Shown: positions 5,103 to 6,820 of the stretch, piece by piece
Numbering within the stretch: the stretch's first letter is position 1
How the letters are laid out: every line of letters starts with the position of its first letter
NCBI GenBank assembly: GCA_049325575.1
Contig: JBMOLK010000240.1
Location: 1-6,820, forward strand
DNA from: JBMOLK01 sp049325575
GTDB taxonomy: Bacteria > Bacillota > Clostridia > Acetivibrionales > Acetivibrionaceae
Direction of reading: 5' to 3'
Length of the DNA stretch: 6,820 nucleotides
Position numbers and translations under genes: made by a program
The notes under the pieces: model-generated
Told to the model about the DNA's origin: nothing
What the model saw: only the letters and a program-made list of their open reading frames with translations
Databases searched by the model: none

Positions 5103-6674
5103 TTGAACAGGAAATTGACTCGAGGTAATATATACGGGCACATTAGAAAGTACTGGCCGAACTATCTATTTATAGCCAGCGTCATATATCTGACATCGAG
5201 ACTAATGGCTTTATGTCAGTATACCATTTTTGCCCTTTGTACATCGATACTGTTTTTTCTCTTGCTCTTAGGGGCCAAATATTCACTTGCCTCAATTCCT
5301 ATGAGGTATTATTATTCAATTTGTGCCTTTGCAGTATTTATGATGACACTGCGCTATTACAATATAGATATTTTCGGCTTTAACAAGGTGGCTACTTTTC
5401 TTATAATTCTCTATGCCTATCTTATGCCTGATATAATATCATCCAATATTATAGGACTGATAGTATGCCTGCAGTATTACAGTTATACAGGGCAAGAGCC
5501 CCAATACTATATTACGGGAATTATACTGGGATCCATCATATCATCTGTAGGTTATAGTGTAATATTCAAACTTGTAAGACATTTGACAAAGGAAAGAAAT
5601 AAATACCAGGCAATGAGTATAACCGATTCCCTTACCGGAACTGCGACCCTCAACTACACAATTGAAGAGGGGCAGAAGTATATAGATCAAGGGCATGGTG
5701 TAGCTGTTTTAGTAGTAGACCTGGATCGTTTCAAACAGATTAATGATACTTACGGCCACATGATAGGCAATAGAGTGCTTATACAGGTAGCAGAGTTTTT
5801 AAGGAATGAATTAAAAGGCTTAAATAGTATTTTAGGAAGACTTGGAGGAGACGAGTTCGTAATTGTTGTCAAGGATTATCCCTATGGAGAGGTTGGGCAG
5901 CTTGGTGACAAGCTTGCAAAAGCTATGAGGGAGAAGCACTTTAAAGTAGATCCCGACATTGACCCCATAAAGCTGTCGTTTTCTGTAGGAGAAGCTTATT
6001 GCAAGCCGGGGACTTTCACATCGGTTCAAAATCTCTTGCATAAGGCAGATGTGGATATGTATCGTAACAAATATGATAATCAAAGAATGAATATTCTTAC
6101 TGAAGTAAACCTTCCAAGACTTACAGAGGAGGGAAATCAGCTTTTATATGTTTTGGCTGAAAAGGATATGTATACATATGTGCATTCGGGGTATACGGCC
6201 CAGTACGCGGCAATCATAGCAAAGGATCTCAACCTGTCGGACGAAATGGTTGAGGCCTTGTATATTGCGGGATGGCTTCATGATGTGGGCAAGACACTTA
6301 TCTCCTGTGATATTATTCGCAAGTCAAAAAAGCTTTCAGAGGGTGAATATTCTGTTATAAAACAGCATGTCAAGTATGGTTTGAGCATTCTGGAAAGCAT
6401 AAAACTTCCGAAGGTAGTATTAAACGGAATAAAGTATCACCATGAGCGTTGGGACGGAAGCGGATATCCTTTTGGGCTGTCAGGTGATGATATTCCTTTG
6501 GAAGCCCGGATACTGCAAATTGCAGATGCATTTTCTGCAATGCGCATAAAGAGACTCTACCGAAATCCCCTGTCAAAAGATGATGCCTTAAATGAGATCA
6601 TAAAAAACAGCGGTACTCAATTTGATCCCCATATCGTAGTAGTGTTCCTTGATTCTGTGAAAAATGTCGCATAA
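5103..6674 (+). CDS. Membrane-anchored GGDEF / HD-GYP c-di-GMP turnover protein
   Basis: The protein combines a diguanylate cyclase domain (2 GTP to c-di-GMP) with an HD-GYP phosphodiesterase domain that degrades c-di-GMP. Residues 20-155 hold about five or six hydrophobic membrane segments, with no recognised sensor domain. A short linker (156-170) leads to GGDEF (about 171-330), with metal and substrate residues in VVDLDRFKQINDTYGH (204-219), an intact GGDEF (248-252) and the closing ADVDMYRNK (315-323). Five residues before GGDEF the usual inhibitory RxxD is GLNS (239-242), so product feedback through that site is probably lost. HD-GYP (about 345-520) shows H361, HD (393-394) with K397, H422, HHERWDGSGYP (446-456) and D475, so its metal site looks complete. 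The expected result is a membrane enzyme able to make or break c-di-GMP; which activity dominates cannot be read from sequence. It is transcribed alone, divergent from the DUF4397 gene. The TTG start rests on the adjacent ribosome binding site. Confidence 0.93.
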   Translation: MNRKLTRGNIYGHIRKYWPNYLFIASVIYLTSRLMALCQYTIFALCTSILFFLLLLGAKYSLASIPMRYYYSICAFAVFMMTLRYYNIDIFGFNKVATFLIILYAYLMPDIISSNIIGLIVCLQYYSYTGQEPQYYITGIILGSIISSVGYSVIFKLVRHLTKERNKYQAMSITDSLTGTATLNYTIEEGQKYIDQGHGVAVLVVDLDRFKQINDTYGHMIGNRVLIQVAEFLRNELKGLNSILGRLGGDEFVIVVKDYPYGEVGQLGDKLAKAMREKHFKVDPDIDPIKLSFSVGEAYCKPGTFTSVQNLLHKADVDMYRNKYDNQRMNILTEVNLPRLTEEGNQLLYVLAEKDMYTYVHSGYTAQYAAIIAKDLNLSDEMVEALYIAGWLHDVGKTLISCDIIRKSKKLSEGEYSVIKQHVKYGLSILESIKLPKVVLNGIKYHHERWDGSGYPFGLSGDDIPLEARILQIADAFSAMRIKRLYRNPLSKDDALNEIIKNSGTQFDPHIVVVFLDSVKNVA

Positions 6675-6820
6675 ATACTGTGCTTAATACGAACTTTGTT
6701 ATTATATCATAGGTTACGTTACGAGCATGATGGACGTTTGATTATAGTCTTACTGACGTTTTAGTTTTTTGCATATTTATCGGTGTAATAAAATATCAAA
6801 AATGTATTAGACCAGATTTA

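Noticed and set aside
6675..6820. Tandem GTTAC (6713-6722) and a GACGTTT direct repeat 22 nt apart (6733, 6755) in the terminal non-coding stretch
   Set aside because: The repeats are too short to exceed chance, and no clear hairpin with T-run, promoter or gene start is seen before the window ends.
1..6820. CRISPR array, insertion sequence, tRNA/rRNA or phage genes
   Set aside because: No regularly spaced repeats, transposase, integrase, terminal inverted repeats or RNA gene signatures were found.

Overview
The window looks like chromosomal DNA of a low-GC, endospore-forming Clostridia-type bacterium (Ruminiclostridium / Clostridium cluster III is my best guess). The basis is AT-rich sequence, strong AGGAGG-type ribosome binding sites, a Firmicutes-style Tad pilus cassette with a Flp1-type pilin, a clostridial zinc-phospholipase-like protein, a GGDEF plus HD-GYP hybrid, and a candidate mother-cell sporulation promoter. 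Taxonomy is inferred from protein style only. There is no sign of a mobile element, CRISPR array, tRNA or rRNA.

Layout. (1) 108-3274, plus strand: a tight four-gene operon for a minimal tight-adherence (Tad, type IVb/IVc pilus) machine: the ATPase CpaF/TadA, the membrane platform proteins TadB-like and TadC-like, and a small Flp1-type prepilin. A perfect AT-rich 17-bp inverted repeat lies upstream of it. A rho-independent terminator (3302-3343) closes it. (2) 3437-4144, plus strand: a separately transcribed zinc-dependent phospholipase C family protein with the clustered metal ligands intact but without the N-terminal tryptophan of the secreted toxins. (3) 4256-4912, minus strand and convergent with (2): a protein made of two DUF4397 repeats, with a sigma-K-like promoter upstream. 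(4) 5103-6674, plus strand and divergent from (3): a membrane-anchored c-di-GMP enzyme with GGDEF and HD-GYP domains, started at TTG and preceded by a sigma-A-like promoter. (5) 6675-6820: non-coding as far as I can see.

How the genes work together. The four Tad genes form one functional unit: TadA hydrolyses ATP to drive the TadB/TadC platform, which assembles the Flp1 pilin. The prepilin peptidase, TadZ and TadE/F-type minor pilins are not in this window. The other three genes are separate transcription units. c-di-GMP control of the pilus, or a spore-surface role for the DUF4397 protein, are inferences from position and promoter motif only. I found no clearly undescribed multi-gene system. 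The points most worth a second look are the phospholipase-like protein lacking Trp1, the GGDEF/HD-GYP hybrid lacking the usual I-site, the sigma-K-like promoter, and the palindrome in front of the Tad operon.
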